Below are positions 44,301 through 54,163 of a DNA stretch of 64,000 nucleotides, one piece after another. The notes beneath the pieces were generated by a model. It saw only the letters and a list, made by a program, of their open reading frames with translations, was not told the origin of the DNA and ran no database searches. Each line of letters starts with the position of its first letter. The first letter of the stretch is position 1. A program made the translations under genes and the position numbers. This DNA comes from Hyphomicrobiales bacterium. GTDB lineage: Bacteria > Pseudomonadota > Alphaproteobacteria > Rhizobiales > JACESI01. Where the stretch lies: contig JACESI010000012.1 of assembly GCA_013911885.1 (NCBI GenBank), forward strand, positions 1-64,000, given 5' to 3'.

Positions 44301-46712
44301 ATGCGCGTGGTAAGCAAAAAGTTTTCCGGTGTGAGCCTCACATTTGCCGTGGGCCTCTCTTATGTTTCTATCATCTTTGCGGTGGTGGCGCTTGGTTCGG
44401 TCGGAATCTATGCGATCAGCAAACTCCAGACCCAGATTGAAGTCGCCGGTAAATCGTCCGCGGTACTGAACCGGCTCCGGCTCGTCAAGGCCCAGGTGCA
44501 GGGCTTCGTCATGTCCGATACCGGCGAAGGTCTGGAGACGCTTCAGCAAAATCTGTCTGAAACCCGGGACTTGATCGCCGATATGGACCGCACCAATGCA
44601 GACGCATCCCTTCCGCTGCAAACCAACTTTGAAAACCTCTCAGGGCTTCTGCTGGCTTTCGATGAGAGCCGCAAATCAAGCAATGATCAATCGGCCTCGT
44701 TGAAGGAGCATTCCGACGCACTCTTCCGGCTGATCGTCGCGGGCAACACGGATCTGCGCGATACCGCGAGCAGCCTGACGACCGCCGGCAAAACACTCAA
44801 TGCCCCCTTCGTGCGGGGTGCTCAACTGGAAGAGGCGGCCGATGTCCTTCGCACGTCCCTTGGCGAGGTCAGAAGCTTTGTTGAAAAGGGACAAGTCGGC
44901 GATGTTCCGCCGGAAGTTCTTCAGAATCTGAAAAAAGCCGTTGGTGCCATCAAGTTCAAGGCCGGTCGTGAAGGAGCAGACTTTTTCAAGCGATTGAGCG
45001 ACAAGGCGCGCAATGTTGAGGAGATTGTCGGCGCATGGAAGTCAAACGCGCCTGCTGAAACTGACGCAGCGGTGGGCGTGGCGGCGCTCCTTGAGGTCAT
45101 GACCGCCATGGCGGTTGATCTGTCCGATATTCAGTCGATCCTGGCGGATGCTTTCCCACAGGCCTCAGCTGCTATCACTCAAATCCAGGCCGATGCCGAT
45201 ATCGTCAATTCCGCCAGCGTTCACCTCAACACCGCTCTTTCCTCGGCGCTGGAATATCGCCTTGCCGTCCAGACCTTTATCGATGAACCTGAAACCAGCC
45301 GCGCCGAAGCGATCGAGGCGGCTTTGAAGAAGATCCGGGTTCGGCTTGAAAGTGCGGCGGTAGAGGTCGCGAAAAGCACAACCGCCGTAGAAATCGGAAC
45401 CCGCCTGACAGGCACGCTTGAACAGCTTGCCGCCGATATCCCCGGCATTGTTTCTGCGATCCTTGCCGCATCCGACAAGCAATCGGCCTTGGTGTCATCG
45501 GTCGAGGCGGACATGGATGTGATTTCGTCAACAATCGTTGCCGGTGTCGATGCCATTCAGGAAGAAAGCGTCTCAAGCGGCAAACAGGCGGTGGCACTGA
45601 TCGTCATCGCCCTCATTCTCAGCGTCATGCTGGCATTCGCGGGCGCGGCCTTCGTCCTCATGCGGCTGGTGCGCCCGCTGCGTTCGCTTGCAACGGCCAT
45701 GACAAGCCTTGGCGCGGGAAAGACCGACATTGTTCCCCAAGGTCTCGACCGGCGTGACGAACTCGGTATTTTCGCGCGTGCGATGGAAGACTTCAAAGCC
45801 AGTATCATCGCCCGCAACGGTCTTGAAGAAGCAAATCGCAGCGAGCAGCAAGACCGCGCCACCCGTCAGGCGCGCGTTGAAGAAATGATTGCATCGTTTC
45901 GGGAGCGGGCGCGCAGCCTCATCACCTCGGTCGAGGAGAGCAACAACGTCTTGCAGCGCTCTGCGGAACGCCTTGGTCAGTCGGCGCATTCAGCTTCCAG
46001 CAAAGCTACCCCGACACTCAATTCCTGCGGCGAGGCAGACAAGAACGTGACCATCGTCGCGACCGCCGCCGAAGAACTCACGGCATCCCTCGGCGTGGTT
46101 GATCGCGACGTCTCGCAGACGACGTCGATTGTGCGCGAAGCGACGGCGCTGACGAAAAGCGCGAACAGCAAGATCACGGAACTTGAAAGCGCGACCCGGC
46201 AGATCGACCAGGTGGTCAATCTTATTTCCGATATCGCTGAACAGACCAACCTTCTCGCGCTCAACGCCACCATTGAAGCTGCGCGCGCCGGTGAGGCGGG
46301 CAAGGGCTTCTCCGTTGTGGCCTCCGAGGTGAAGACGCTCGCCAACCAGACCGCAAAGGCAACGCAGGAGATCGGCCACAAGATTGGCGCCATCCAGCAA
46401 TCGGTGAGCGGAGCCGTGACGTCGATTGATTCGATTGCAAAGGTGATCGACCAATTGAGTGAAACCGCCAATGCGATGGCTTCGAATATCAGCCAGCAAT
46501 TTCAGGCGACCAACGAAATCAGTGAGAGTGCGACCCGTGCCTCAGCCGATAACAAGCACGCCCTTGATAATGTGGTCGACATCATCCGCTCGGTCGATGA
46601 CACCGCGAAAGTGTCGGACGAGGTGCTGGACGTGACCCGCACCGCAGCCAGCACCAACGCGACATTGAGCCGTGAAATCGAGGACTTCCTGAACGATGTG
46701 GTAAACCGCTAG
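44301..46712 (+). CDS. Methyl-accepting chemotaxis protein with HAMP domain
   Basis: About 803 residues. One membrane helix is near the N-terminus ([20 protein letters not shown]), then a large, mostly helical periplasmic sensor (about 40-425), a second helix ([20 protein letters not shown]), a HAMP domain ([17 protein letters not shown]) and the cytoplasmic signalling domain with the hairpin tip [20 protein letters not shown] and [20 protein letters not shown]. The start is uncertain: ATG at 44301 has GGAG only 2 bp away, a GTG 6 bp later is better spaced, and an ATG 33 bp earlier has no site. A duplicated terminator follows. Confidence 0.9.
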   Translation: MRVVSKKFSGVSLTFAVGLSYVSIIFAVVALGSVGIYAISKLQTQIEVAGKSSAVLNRLRLVKAQVQGFVMSDTGEGLETLQQNLSETRDLIADMDRTNADASLPLQTNFENLSGLLLAFDESRKSSNDQSASLKEHSDALFRLIVAGNTDLRDTASSLTTAGKTLNAPFVRGAQLEEAADVLRTSLGEVRSFVEKGQVGDVPPEVLQNLKKAVGAIKFKAGREGADFFKRLSDKARNVEEIVGAWKSNAPAETDAAVGVAALLEVMTAMAVDLSDIQSILADAFPQASAAITQIQADADIVNSASVHLNTALSSALEYRLAVQTFIDEPETSRAEAIEAALKKIRVRLESAAVEVAKSTTAVEIGTRLTGTLEQLAADIPGIVSAILAASDKQSALVSSVEADMDVISSTIVAGVDAIQEESVSSGKQAVALIVIALILSVMLAFAGAAFVLMRLVRPLRSLATAMTSLGAGKTDIVPQGLDRRDELGIFARAMEDFKASIIARNGLEEANRSEQQDRATRQARVEEMIASFRERARSLITSVEESNNVLQRSAERLGQSAHSASSKATPTLNSCGEADKNVTIVATAAEELTASLGVVDRDVSQTTSIVREATALTKSANSKITELESATRQIDQVVNLISDIAEQTNLLALNATIEAARAGEAGKGFSVVASEVKTLANQTAKATQEIGHKIGAIQQSVSGAVTSIDSIAKVIDQLSETANAMASNISQQFQATNEISESATRASADNKHALDNVVDIIRSVDDTAKVSDEVLDVTRTAASTNATLSREIEDFLNDVVNR

Positions 46713-46759
46713 CAGGCGCGCCGCCCCCGCATACATTCCGGTTTAACCACGCATCTCAG

Positions 46760-46856
46760 CCTCTCGCCTGATTGCTCTTAGGCGCCCGACCTCGTCGGGC
46801 GCTTTCGCCCTCTCGTCTGATTGCTCTTAGGCGCCCGACCTCGTCGGGCGCTTTCG
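46760..46856 (+). terminator. Tandemly duplicated terminator after the chemoreceptor gene
   Basis: A 48-bp unit (starting CCTCTCG, containing GCGCCCGAC-CTC-GTCGGGCGC and ending TTTCG) occurs twice in tandem at a 49-bp period, 46760-46807 and 46809-46856, with one base difference. Each copy is a 9-bp stem with a 3-nt loop and a short T-run. The remaining gap to flgB holds only the CtrA-like box. Confidence 0.8.
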
Positions 46857-46963
46857 TTTGTGCGGCGTTCGGTCGATCGCCCGGCAGAACCGCTGAGACG
46901 CCACCCGGCAAAACGGAAATCAGCAGGCGGCGCGCGCGGGACTGGGAAATAACTGCCCAGCTC

Positions 46964-46980
46964 TTAAGGGTTCATTAACC
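46964..46980 (+). promoter_or_regulatory. CtrA-type box upstream of the flagellar operon
   Basis: TTAA-GGGTTCA-TTAACC is a full-length match to the alphaproteobacterial CtrA site TTAA-N7-TTAA, about 105 bp before flgB. The phosphorelay kinase gene cckA, which controls CtrA, lies 4 kb downstream. Regulation is inferred from the motif. Confidence 0.72.
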
Positions 46981-47083
46981 ATAAGACGGCAAAATTTGCC
47001 TACCTGTGAAGGCGCTTCAGGGAGCGTTGTGCCTGATCAGATCTTGAGACGGATAGCCGGGCGGATTGCTGGGGAGCATCGCG

Positions 47084-47500
47084 ATGGACTTTATGGGCTT
47101 GTCGGTTTTTTCGGCATTGAAGAACAAGATGCAATGGCATCAGGCGCGACAGGGCGTTCTCTCGGAGAATATCGCCAATGCCGCGACACCGGGTTATCTC
47201 AGCCTCGATATCAAGGCGCCGGGCAGCGGCGGGCTGCGCGGTGTGCGCATGGCCGAGACGGCAAGCTTTGCGACCTTCGTCACCGATCCGCGCCACATTC
47301 CCGTGGCGCTTGCGCCGACACCCGGCTTCGGCGGGCCACAGCGCACAGGTTCCTTCGAGGTCACACCAGACGGAAACTCCGTCGTGCTCGAAGAGCAGAT
47401 GTCGAAAATTGCCGAAAACCAGATGGATTACGAGGCAGCAACCTCGCTCTACACATCCAACCTAGGCCTGATCAGAACGGCCATGGGACAGAATCGTTAA
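47084..47500 (+). CDS. flgB: FlgB: flagellar basal-body rod protein
   Basis: 138 residues starting MDFMGLSVFSALKNKMQWHQ, with GGGGAGC about 6 bp upstream. It shows the rod-protein N-terminal motif RQGVLSENIANAATPGYLS and a C-terminal helix (MDYEAATSLYTSNLGLIRTA). It forms the proximal rod together with FlgC and FliE, and is first in the operon behind the CtrA-like box. Confidence 0.93.
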   Translation: MDFMGLSVFSALKNKMQWHQARQGVLSENIANAATPGYLSLDIKAPGSGGLRGVRMAETASFATFVTDPRHIPVALAPTPGFGGPQRTGSFEVTPDGNSVVLEEQMSKIAENQMDYEAATSLYTSNLGLIRTAMGQNR

Positions 47501-47525
47501 TGACCGCACGCCATAGGAGAATCTC

Positions 47526-47936
47526 ATGGACTTCATGAAATCACTGTTCGTCGCCGCCTCTGGATTGAAGGCGCAGTCAGGCCGGATGCGCGTCATTGCG
47601 GAGAACATCGCGAACGCCGATTCGACCGCCCGCACCCCGGCCGGTGATCCGTATCGCCGCAAGATCCCGACTTTCGAGACGGTTTTCGATACGAAAATGC
47701 GGGCAAACATGGTGGAGCTTGGCCGGATCGAGAAAGACCGTACCGATTTCAACCTTCGCTTCAATCCGTCCCATCCTGCCGCCAATGCCGATGGTTTCGT
47801 TAAGATGCCGAATGTCGACCGGCTGGTCGAGGCGGTTGATATGCGTGAAGCGCAGCGCAGCTACGAAGCCAACCTCAATGTCATTACATCAACCCGCACA
47901 ATGCTCGCGCGCACGCTCGAAATTCTTCGCGCCTGA
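47526..47936 (+). CDS. flgC: FlgC: flagellar basal-body rod protein
   Basis: 136 residues. N-terminal rod motif SGLKAQSGRMRVIAENIANA, central PNVDRLVEAVDMREAQRSYE and the C-terminal helix SYEANLNVITSTRTMLARTL are all characteristic. Strong ribosome site (AGGAGAATCTC). It follows flgB by 25 bp. Confidence 0.95.
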   Translation: MDFMKSLFVAASGLKAQSGRMRVIAENIANADSTARTPAGDPYRRKIPTFETVFDTKMRANMVELGRIEKDRTDFNLRFNPSHPAANADGFVKMPNVDRLVEAVDMREAQRSYEANLNVITSTRTMLARTLEILRA

Positions 47937-48003
47937 TCGTTTGCTTTCACAATGGCGCCGGGCCTTCCGACGCCGCCTCTGATTTTCAGAACTGGAGCCT
48001 TCC

Positions 48004-48333
48004 ATGAGCATGCCGACCTCTGCTGCCACATCCGCCTATCAGGCTGCGCAGAAACTGTTCGACTCTGTTTCTTCCGGCGGGAATCAGTCATCGTCAGGGT
48101 CGGTTGCATCAGCCGGTGGAAGCTTTCAGGATTTTCTCGCGCAGAATGTCCAGGACCTCACACAATCCGGCCGCAATGTGGAGGCGCAGACAAGTGCTGC
48201 CATTCAGGGAAAAGGGGATATGATCGACGTTGTCACCGCAATCGCGGAAACGGAAGTCGCTCTCCAGTCAATGGTGGCGCTGCGCGACAAGGTCATCTCG
48301 TCTTACGAAGAAATTATGCGGATGCCGATCTGA
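48004..48333 (+). CDS. fliE: FliE: flagellar hook-basal body complex protein
   Basis: 109 residues. A Ser/Gly-rich N-terminal half is followed by the conserved C-terminal helices (IQGKGDMIDVVTAIAETEVA and LRDKVISSYEEIMRMPI). FliE links the MS ring to the rod. Position after flgC matches the common order in this class. Confidence 0.93.
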   Translation: MSMPTSAATSAYQAAQKLFDSVSSGGNQSSSGSVASAGGSFQDFLAQNVQDLTQSGRNVEAQTSAAIQGKGDMIDVVTAIAETEVALQSMVALRDKVISSYEEIMRMPI

Positions 48334-48377
48334 CAATTTTTGGCCGGTCCATCCGATAGGCAAGCAGGAAGGATGAC

Positions 48378-48641
48378 ATGACCGGCCCGGAAGTTCTCGA
48401 TGTCGCCCGCGATAGCATTTGGACGCTGCTTTATGTCAGCCTGCCGGTGATGCTGACAGGCCTGGTGGTTGGTCTTGTCGTCGCACTTGTTCAGGCGCTG
48501 ACGCAGATTCAGGAACTCACCCTCGTCTTCATCCCGAAAATCATCGCAATGTTCATCGTGGCGCTTTTGACTCTGCCCTTCGTCGGGGCAGTTCTTGCAA
48601 GCTATACGGACCGTGTTTTTGAAAAAATAATTTCGGGCTGA
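48378..48641 (+). CDS. fliQ: FliQ: flagellar export apparatus membrane protein
   Basis: An 87-residue, two-helix membrane protein (LLYVSLPVMLTGLVVGLVVA and FIPKIIAMFIVALLTLPFVG) with the family signature QALTQIQELTLVFIPKI between them. Part of the FliPQR export gate; fliP is not in the window. fliR starts 5 bp after its stop. Confidence 0.95.
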   Translation: MTGPEVLDVARDSIWTLLYVSLPVMLTGLVVGLVVALVQALTQIQELTLVFIPKIIAMFIVALLTLPFVGAVLASYTDRVFEKIISG

Positions 48642-48646
48642 AAGCA

Positions 48647-49408
48647 GTGACGTTCAATTTCCTGCCGCAACTTGCCTTTGTCTTCATGCTGATTTTTGCG
48701 CGGGTCGCGATAATCGCGATGCTGATGCCAGCAATCGGGGCTGAAACGATCCCGCAGCGCATTCGTCTCACGGTTGCCCTTCTGATCGCAGTCCTTCTTG
48801 TTCCGGTGGTCGGCGACAAGATACCTGCCATGCCGACCGGGTTGTTTGCGCTGGTCTTTCTTTTCATCTCCGAGATGATTGTCGGCCTTTTTATTGGGAT
48901 GACAGGTGCGATTTTGATTTCGGCGCTCCAAACCGCAGGCTCTTCGATTGCGTTTCAGACCAGCCTCTCCTCGGTCCAAAACACCGATCTTGCCTCTGCC
49001 GTTCAGGGAACGCTGATTTCAAGCTTCCTTTCGATCATCAGCCTCACGCTGATTTTCGCGATGGATGTGCATCATATCGTCATCGCGGCGATGCATGATA
49101 GCTATGTCCTGTTCAAGCCCGGTGAATTAATGCCGCTTGGCGATGTGGTATCGGCGGGCGTGAGCGCCTTTGCCGATGCGTTCCGAATTGGGGTGCAATT
49201 GTCGTCGCCCTTTATCGTCATCGGCTTTGTGTTCAACGTCGGTGTCGGCATCCTTTCGCGGCTGATGCCGCAGTTTCAGGTCTTTCTCGTTCTTCTGCCG
49301 GCCAATATCATGCTCGGCTTTTTGTTGTTCTTTGCGCTGATTGGAACGATGATGATGTGGTATATTGAGCATCTTCAGTCGGGCCTTGCGATCTTTCTGG
49401 TCAAATAG
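48647..49408 (+). CDS. fliR: FliR: flagellar export apparatus membrane protein
   Basis: 253 residues from a GTG start. Five or six membrane segments, with RVAIIAMLMPAIGAETIPQR near the N-terminus and the conserved DVHHIVIAAMHDSY and LMPQFQVFLVLLPANIMLGF segments. Export-gate component beside FliQ and FlhB. Confidence 0.94.
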   Translation: MTFNFLPQLAFVFMLIFARVAIIAMLMPAIGAETIPQRIRLTVALLIAVLLVPVVGDKIPAMPTGLFALVFLFISEMIVGLFIGMTGAILISALQTAGSSIAFQTSLSSVQNTDLASAVQGTLISSFLSIISLTLIFAMDVHHIVIAAMHDSYVLFKPGELMPLGDVVSAGVSAFADAFRIGVQLSSPFIVIGFVFNVGVGILSRLMPQFQVFLVLLPANIMLGFLLFFALIGTMMMWYIEHLQSGLAIFLVK

Positions 49409-49423
49409 GAAGAGGGCTCAGCT

Positions 49424-50515
49424 ATGGCAGAGGAAGCCGAAGACGGCGGTGAAAAGACCGAAGACCCGAGTCAGAAACGGCTCAATGATGCCCTTGAAAA
49501 AGGCGATGTCGCGAAAAGCCAGGAGGTCAATACCTGGTTCATCATCGCGGCATCTCTGCTTGTCATCGCTGGTTTCACGCCTTCCATGGCGACCGGGATG
49601 ATGACATCCTTCGCAGGGATCGTCGAGCACTCCTATTCGCTTCCCGCTGACAATGGTGGGCTGAGAGCGTTGTGGATGAAGATCGGCGAAATGTTGCTGG
49701 TGCCGCTTGTCCTGCCGCTCACGGTGCTCGGGATCGCGGGGCTTTTGGGCAATCTTATCCAGCATATGCCGATTTTCTCGGCAGAGCCGATCATGCCGAA
49801 ATTGTCAAAAATTTCGCCGATTGCGGGTTTCGGCCGGCTGTTTTCGACCCAGAGCCTGCTCAATTTCGGTAAGGGCATCGTCAAGATTGCGCTGGTCGGC
49901 ATCGTGCTTGGGGCGGTCATCTGGCCGGAGCGCGACCGCCTCGACCTTCTGGTCCAGACCGATCTCAATCAGATTCTGCCCATCGTGCGTGAATTATCCA
50001 TAAAGCTCGTGGGCTCGACGCTGATTGTTTTTACCGTGATTGCAATCGTGGATTTTTTTTACGAAAAATGGCGCTGGACGGAAAAACAGAAAATGACCCT
50101 TAAAGAGGTCAAAGACGAGTACAAGGCGCAGGAGGGCAATCCAGAAGTCAAGGCGCGCATCCGCCAGATCCGCCAGCAGCGCTCCCGCAAGCGGATGATG
50201 GCGGCGGTTCCTCAGGCCAATGTGATCATCACCAACCCGACGCACTATTCGATTGCTCTGAAATATGAGCGTGGCATGAATGCCCCGCTTCTCGTCGCCA
50301 AAGGGATTGACGATCTCGCCTTCCGCATCCGCGAAATCGCGAAGGAGCACGACATTCCGCTCGTTGAAAATCCGCCGCTCGCGCGCGCTCTTTATGCAAC
50401 CGTGGACATCGATCAGGAAGTTCCGGCAGAGCACTACCGCGCGGTTGCTGATGTGATCAGCTATGTCATGAAACTCAACGCCCGCTCGTCCTGGCGCGCG
50501 AAAAAACCATCCTGA
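49424..50515 (+). CDS. flhB: FlhB: flagellar export substrate-specificity switch
   Basis: This 363-residue export-gate protein begins MAEEAEDGGEKTEDPSQKRL and has four membrane helices. The cytoplasmic domain carries the autocleavage motif NPTH (VIITNPTHYSIALKYERG near 270), where FlhB cuts itself to switch from rod/hook to filament export. The linker MTLKEVKDEYKAQEGNPEVK is standard. Last gene of the operon; a hairpin follows its stop. Confidence 0.95.
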   Translation: MAEEAEDGGEKTEDPSQKRLNDALEKGDVAKSQEVNTWFIIAASLLVIAGFTPSMATGMMTSFAGIVEHSYSLPADNGGLRALWMKIGEMLLVPLVLPLTVLGIAGLLGNLIQHMPIFSAEPIMPKLSKISPIAGFGRLFSTQSLLNFGKGIVKIALVGIVLGAVIWPERDRLDLLVQTDLNQILPIVRELSIKLVGSTLIVFTVIAIVDFFYEKWRWTEKQKMTLKEVKDEYKAQEGNPEVKARIRQIRQQRSRKRMMAAVPQANVIITNPTHYSIALKYERGMNAPLLVAKGIDDLAFRIREIAKEHDIPLVENPPLARALYATVDIDQEVPAEHYRAVADVISYVMKLNARSSWRAKKPS

Positions 50516-50519
50516 TGGC

Positions 50520-50548
50520 GGGCGCTGTCTCAGACGAAAACAGCGCCC
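50520..50548. terminator. Hairpin between convergent flhB and peroxiredoxin genes
   Basis: GGGCGCTGT (50520-50528) pairs with ACAGCGCCC (50540-50548) over an 11-nt loop. Position between convergent stops suggests termination, but no clear T-run follows on either strand, so it is a weak call. Confidence 0.5.
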
Positions 50549-50567
50549 GGCAGGAGAACGCTTGCGG

Positions 50568-51104
50568 TTATACCGCGCCGGTATATTCGCCGCGGGCCGG
50601 GTAGCTGTTCTTGATCGCGAAATCAAGTGCTGCAACGAGTTCTGAGAAATGCGGGCGGACAAAAGGCATGGTCTGCACAGACCCATAGTAAAGCGTCTGT
50701 TCCGGGGTCACCATGAACAGGCCCGGTTCAGAGAAAAGCGCAGGCTCTTCAATGCCGATTGACGTTCTGCCTCGCGATGTCGAAATGTAAAGCCCCCATT
50801 CGCGAGCCTTGGGGAGGGAGAGGCTATGGCCGAAACGCAGATTCTTTGCGTTGATCTTGGTGGCCATTTCGCGGGTGCGCTCTTCGCCGTCCGAACTGAT
50901 TGCAATCGTCTTGACGCCGCGCTCAGCAAATTCCGGCGTGCGCTTGTCGAGTTCGGTCAGATAGTTGGCACAGATCGGGCAGTGCAGCCCGCGATAAAAG
51001 CAGACCACTGTGCCACGTCCGGTACTATCGCTGGAAAGATTGAAGGAGCCGTGATCGAGCGTTTCGAGCATCAGGTCAGGCGTCTTATGGCGTGGTATCA
51101 GCAT
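50568..51104 (-). CDS. AhpC/TSA-type peroxiredoxin-like protein
   Basis: 178 residues, start after AAAGGAACATC. The thioredoxin-fold active site is CFYRGLHCPICANYLTEL: the peroxidatic-type Cys lies in a CxxC (CPIC), as in the bacterioferritin-comigratory/PRX-like 2 group. Likely reduces peroxides or acts as a thiol oxidoreductase in the cytosol. It is convergent with flhB and divergent from cckA. Confidence 0.85.
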   Translation of the reverse strand: MLIPRHKTPDLMLETLDHGSFNLSSDSTGRGTVVCFYRGLHCPICANYLTELDKRTPEFAERGVKTIAISSDGEERTREMATKINAKNLRFGHSLSLPKAREWGLYISTSRGRTSIGIEEPALFSEPGLFMVTPEQTLYYGSVQTMPFVRPHFSELVAALDFAIKNSYPARGEYTGAV

Positions 51105-51292
51105 GATGTTCCTTTGCGTAATGCGGGTTCAACCATGCTCACCATACGATGGGGAAAGTCTGTCTGGAAACCCCGATTCTCTGCCGGGAACAAAAACAAA
51201 ACGGGGCAATTTTACCGCGACTTAAGGCTTTCCAGTCGATAAGTTAGGGAAAAGTTCAATGATCGAATCGTGAGGATGTCATCCCTGGAAGG

Positions 51293-53998
51293 ATGGCGAG
51301 GGACAGGGCCGTGTTGAGCGCAGCAAAAAATCGCACAGAAGAGGCGGAAAAACGCACCGGGCAGCACGGCAAAGCAAGCAACAACCCATCTGGCGAGATG
51401 CCTGGTTATGTCCTCAGTCAGCTGACAATGACGCGAAATAGTGTGATGAAGCCATCTGGCGTCATGCTGTTTCTTTTGATCGGCCTTCTCGTCGCGGGCC
51501 TGATCGGTATGTTTCTTTATCTCGGCGAAGAAAATGCTGAGTCATTTCTTCTGTTTCTCCTGGGTGTCCTTGCGGTTATCGGCATATTCGGCCTGTTTGC
51601 GCTTGCGGTTGGCCTCGTCCGCTTTGGCGATGACAGCATCGGCAGTGAACAGCCCTTCACCTATCTTGATGCTCTGCCGGACGCCCATCTCGTGACAGAT
51701 CATGAGGGACGTCTTGTCTATGCCGATTTGGCCTATGCGCGGCTCACCGGTGCCGTGGGCGCGCAGGATATTCGTTCGGTCGAGCGCGTGTTCGGCGTCG
51801 AGGAAGGGTTTTCCGAACCGGTCTTCCGCTTGTCCGTTGCCGCCGCCGAGCGCCGCGCGGCAAGTGAGGAAATCCGTCTTGATCATCCGATTGGCGCAGG
51901 CGCGGACCGCACGGCCGGACCGCGCTGGTACCGCCTCTCCGTCAATCCCGTTTCCCGAAACCTGCAAGCGGACGGCGAAGCCGTTAAGGTCGGTGAAGGC
52001 CAGAGCTTGTGGCGTATCGAGGACATTACGAGCGACCGGAACGATCAGGAATTCGCCTTTCAGGAATTGCAGAACGTCATTCACTATCTTGATCATGCGC
52101 CCGTCGGCTTCTTTTCGGCGGAGCCGAGCGGCAAGATCGTCTATCTCAACGCCACTCTGGCCGAATGGCTGGGCATCGACCTCACCAAATTCGATGCGGG
52201 CACGCTGTTCGTGCATGACATCGTGCGCGGTGACGGTGCTGCGCTTCTGAACGCGGTCAAGGCGGCACCCGGCGAAACCAGGACCGAGACAATCGACGTC
52301 GATTTCGTGAAGCATAACGGACAGAGCCTGCCGGTTCGACTTCTGCACATGACGCCGTTCAAGTCTGATGGTGCGCCCGGCGCCACCCGCACGGTTGTTC
52401 TGAACCGGTCGCAGGCAGAGACCGGCACCAACCCCGCCATGGAGAGCGATGCGCGGTTCTCGCGCTTCTTCAATGCCGCGCCTATCGCAATTGCAGCCTT
52501 GAATCGTGACGGCGTTCTGACGCGGGCGAATGCGACCTTCATCCGACTTTTCCGCACGGGTCATGTTAACAATGACAAGGTGTCGCTGATTGCGCTGGTC
52601 AGCGACAACGATCAGGAAAAGCTTCGCCTTGCAATCGACGCCGCAGCAGCCGGGCAGAGCGAGATCAGCTCGGTCGATATCGTCCTTCGCGGCGAGGTCG
52701 AATCGAATGCGCGGCTGTTCCTGAGTGCGGTCGATCAGGTCAGCGATCAGGTCAGCGATGATCGGGACGACGGTGATCAGGAAATGGCGGTCGTCTACGC
52801 AATTGATACGACCCAGCAGCGTGCGCTTGAGCAACAATTCGCCCAGGGCCAGAAGATGCAGGCAATCGGCCAGCTCGCCGGCGGCATCGCCCACGATTTC
52901 AACAACATGCTCACGGCGATCATCGGCTTTTCCGATCTTCTGCTTCAAAATCACGGTCCGAGCGATCCTTCATTTCAGGACCTCATGAACATCAAGAACA
53001 ATGCCAACCGTGCCGCCGGTCTGGTGCGCCAGCTTCTCGCCTTCTCGCGCCGCCAAACGATGCGGCCGAAGGTGATCGACCTGCGCGATGTGGTCGAGGA
53101 CCTCAGCATCCTTCTTGAGCGCCTTCTGGGTGAGAATGTGCGGCTTACAGTTACGCATGGCCGCGACCTCTGGGCGGTGAAGGCCGACAACAATCAGCTC
53201 GAACAGGTCATCATGAATCTTGCGGTCAATGCGCGCGACGCGATGCCGCAAGGCGGCGATCTCAGCATCGAGACCCGCAACGTGACCGTGGCAGATTGCA
53301 ACCGCGAGCCGATGACGGGCCTCATTCCGGCTGAATATGTTGCAATCGACGTGACCGATACCGGAACCGGCATGTCGCCTGAAGTGATGGCGAAAATCTT
53401 CGAACCGTTCTTCTCGACCAAAGGTGTTGGTGAAGGAACCGGTCTTGGCCTTGCGACGGTCTACGGCATCATCAAGCAGACGGGCGGCTATATCTACCCG
53501 GTGAGCGAGGTCGGCAAGGGAACGTGCTTCAAGATATTGCTGCCTCGCCATATCGTGCAGGAGGGCGAATTGCGGGAGGCAGCCCCGGTCGAAACCCAGC
53601 GCGACCTTTCCGGCTCTGCCCGCATTCTGCTTGTCGAGGACGAGGAAGCGGTTCGCGCCTTTTCCGTGCGCGCGCTTCAGGCGCGGGGCCACACTGTCTT
53701 TGAAGCATCGAGCGGCGCGCATGCGCTTGAAGTCATGGAAGAGGTTGGCGGCGAAGTCGATCTCGTTGTGTCCGATGTCGTGATGCCGGAAATGGACGGT
53801 CCAACCCTTCTCGGCGAGTTGCGCAAGGTGCGTCCGGATCTCAAGATCATCTTCGTTTCGGGCTATGCCGAGGATGCCTTCGAAAAACACCTCGCCGCAG
53901 GCCAGAAATTCGCTTTCCTGCCAAAGCCGTTCACCCTGAAGCAACTGGCAACCAAGGTGAAGGAAGTTCTTGAAAACAGCGATGATTCGGGAGCTTGA
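51293..53998 (+). CDS. cckA: CckA: hybrid histidine kinase of the CtrA phosphorelay
   Basis: 901 residues: two membrane helices (about 58-80 and 85-110, [20 protein letters not shown]), PAS-type sensor regions ([60 protein letters not shown]), HisKA with [20 protein letters not shown] (His near 534), HATPase ([29 protein letters not shown]) and a C-terminal receiver ([30 protein letters not shown], Asp near 828). This order and the [10 protein letters not shown] box are characteristic of CckA, which phosphorylates CtrA through ChpT. GTG codons just downstream could be alternative starts. Confidence 0.93.
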   Translation: MARDRAVLSAAKNRTEEAEKRTGQHGKASNNPSGEMPGYVLSQLTMTRNSVMKPSGVMLFLLIGLLVAGLIGMFLYLGEENAESFLLFLLGVLAVIGIFGLFALAVGLVRFGDDSIGSEQPFTYLDALPDAHLVTDHEGRLVYADLAYARLTGAVGAQDIRSVERVFGVEEGFSEPVFRLSVAAAERRAASEEIRLDHPIGAGADRTAGPRWYRLSVNPVSRNLQADGEAVKVGEGQSLWRIEDITSDRNDQEFAFQELQNVIHYLDHAPVGFFSAEPSGKIVYLNATLAEWLGIDLTKFDAGTLFVHDIVRGDGAALLNAVKAAPGETRTETIDVDFVKHNGQSLPVRLLHMTPFKSDGAPGATRTVVLNRSQAETGTNPAMESDARFSRFFNAAPIAIAALNRDGVLTRANATFIRLFRTGHVNNDKVSLIALVSDNDQEKLRLAIDAAAAGQSEISSVDIVLRGEVESNARLFLSAVDQVSDQVSDDRDDGDQEMAVVYAIDTTQQRALEQQFAQGQKMQAIGQLAGGIAHDFNNMLTAIIGFSDLLLQNHGPSDPSFQDLMNIKNNANRAAGLVRQLLAFSRRQTMRPKVIDLRDVVEDLSILLERLLGENVRLTVTHGRDLWAVKADNNQLEQVIMNLAVNARDAMPQGGDLSIETRNVTVADCNREPMTGLIPAEYVAIDVTDTGTGMSPEVMAKIFEPFFSTKGVGEGTGLGLATVYGIIKQTGGYIYPVSEVGKGTCFKILLPRHIVQEGELREAAPVETQRDLSGSARILLVEDEEAVRAFSVRALQARGHTVFEASSGAHALEVMEEVGGEVDLVVSDVVMPEMDGPTLLGELRKVRPDLKIIFVSGYAEDAFEKHLAAGQKFAFLPKPFTLKQLATKVKEVLENSDDSGA

Positions 53999-54163
53999 GG
54001 CCCATAGCGCCTCGGGCTAGAGGTTCGGTATGGTGAGGCAAGACCCCACAAGTGGAACCAGTCCCGCGCCGCCTTGCTTCAGCATATGCCAAAAGCTGCT
54101 GAAATGCATCGTTGGGCTGAAGACAAGCCGGTTCTTGACCCGTTCTTGACTTGCGAGCTTTCC

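Noticed and set aside
46760..46856. Possible CRISPR-like repeat pair
   Set aside because: There are only two adjacent copies, no spacers, and each contains a terminator stem-loop.
52730..52785. Short internal repeat in cckA (gatcaggtcagc twice)
   Set aside because: It is in frame within a linker between PAS and HisKA and is likely simple coding slippage.
51542..52954. Open frame of 470 codons antisense to cckA
   Set aside because: The sense strand has unmistakable kinase motifs; the antisense product looks like noise.
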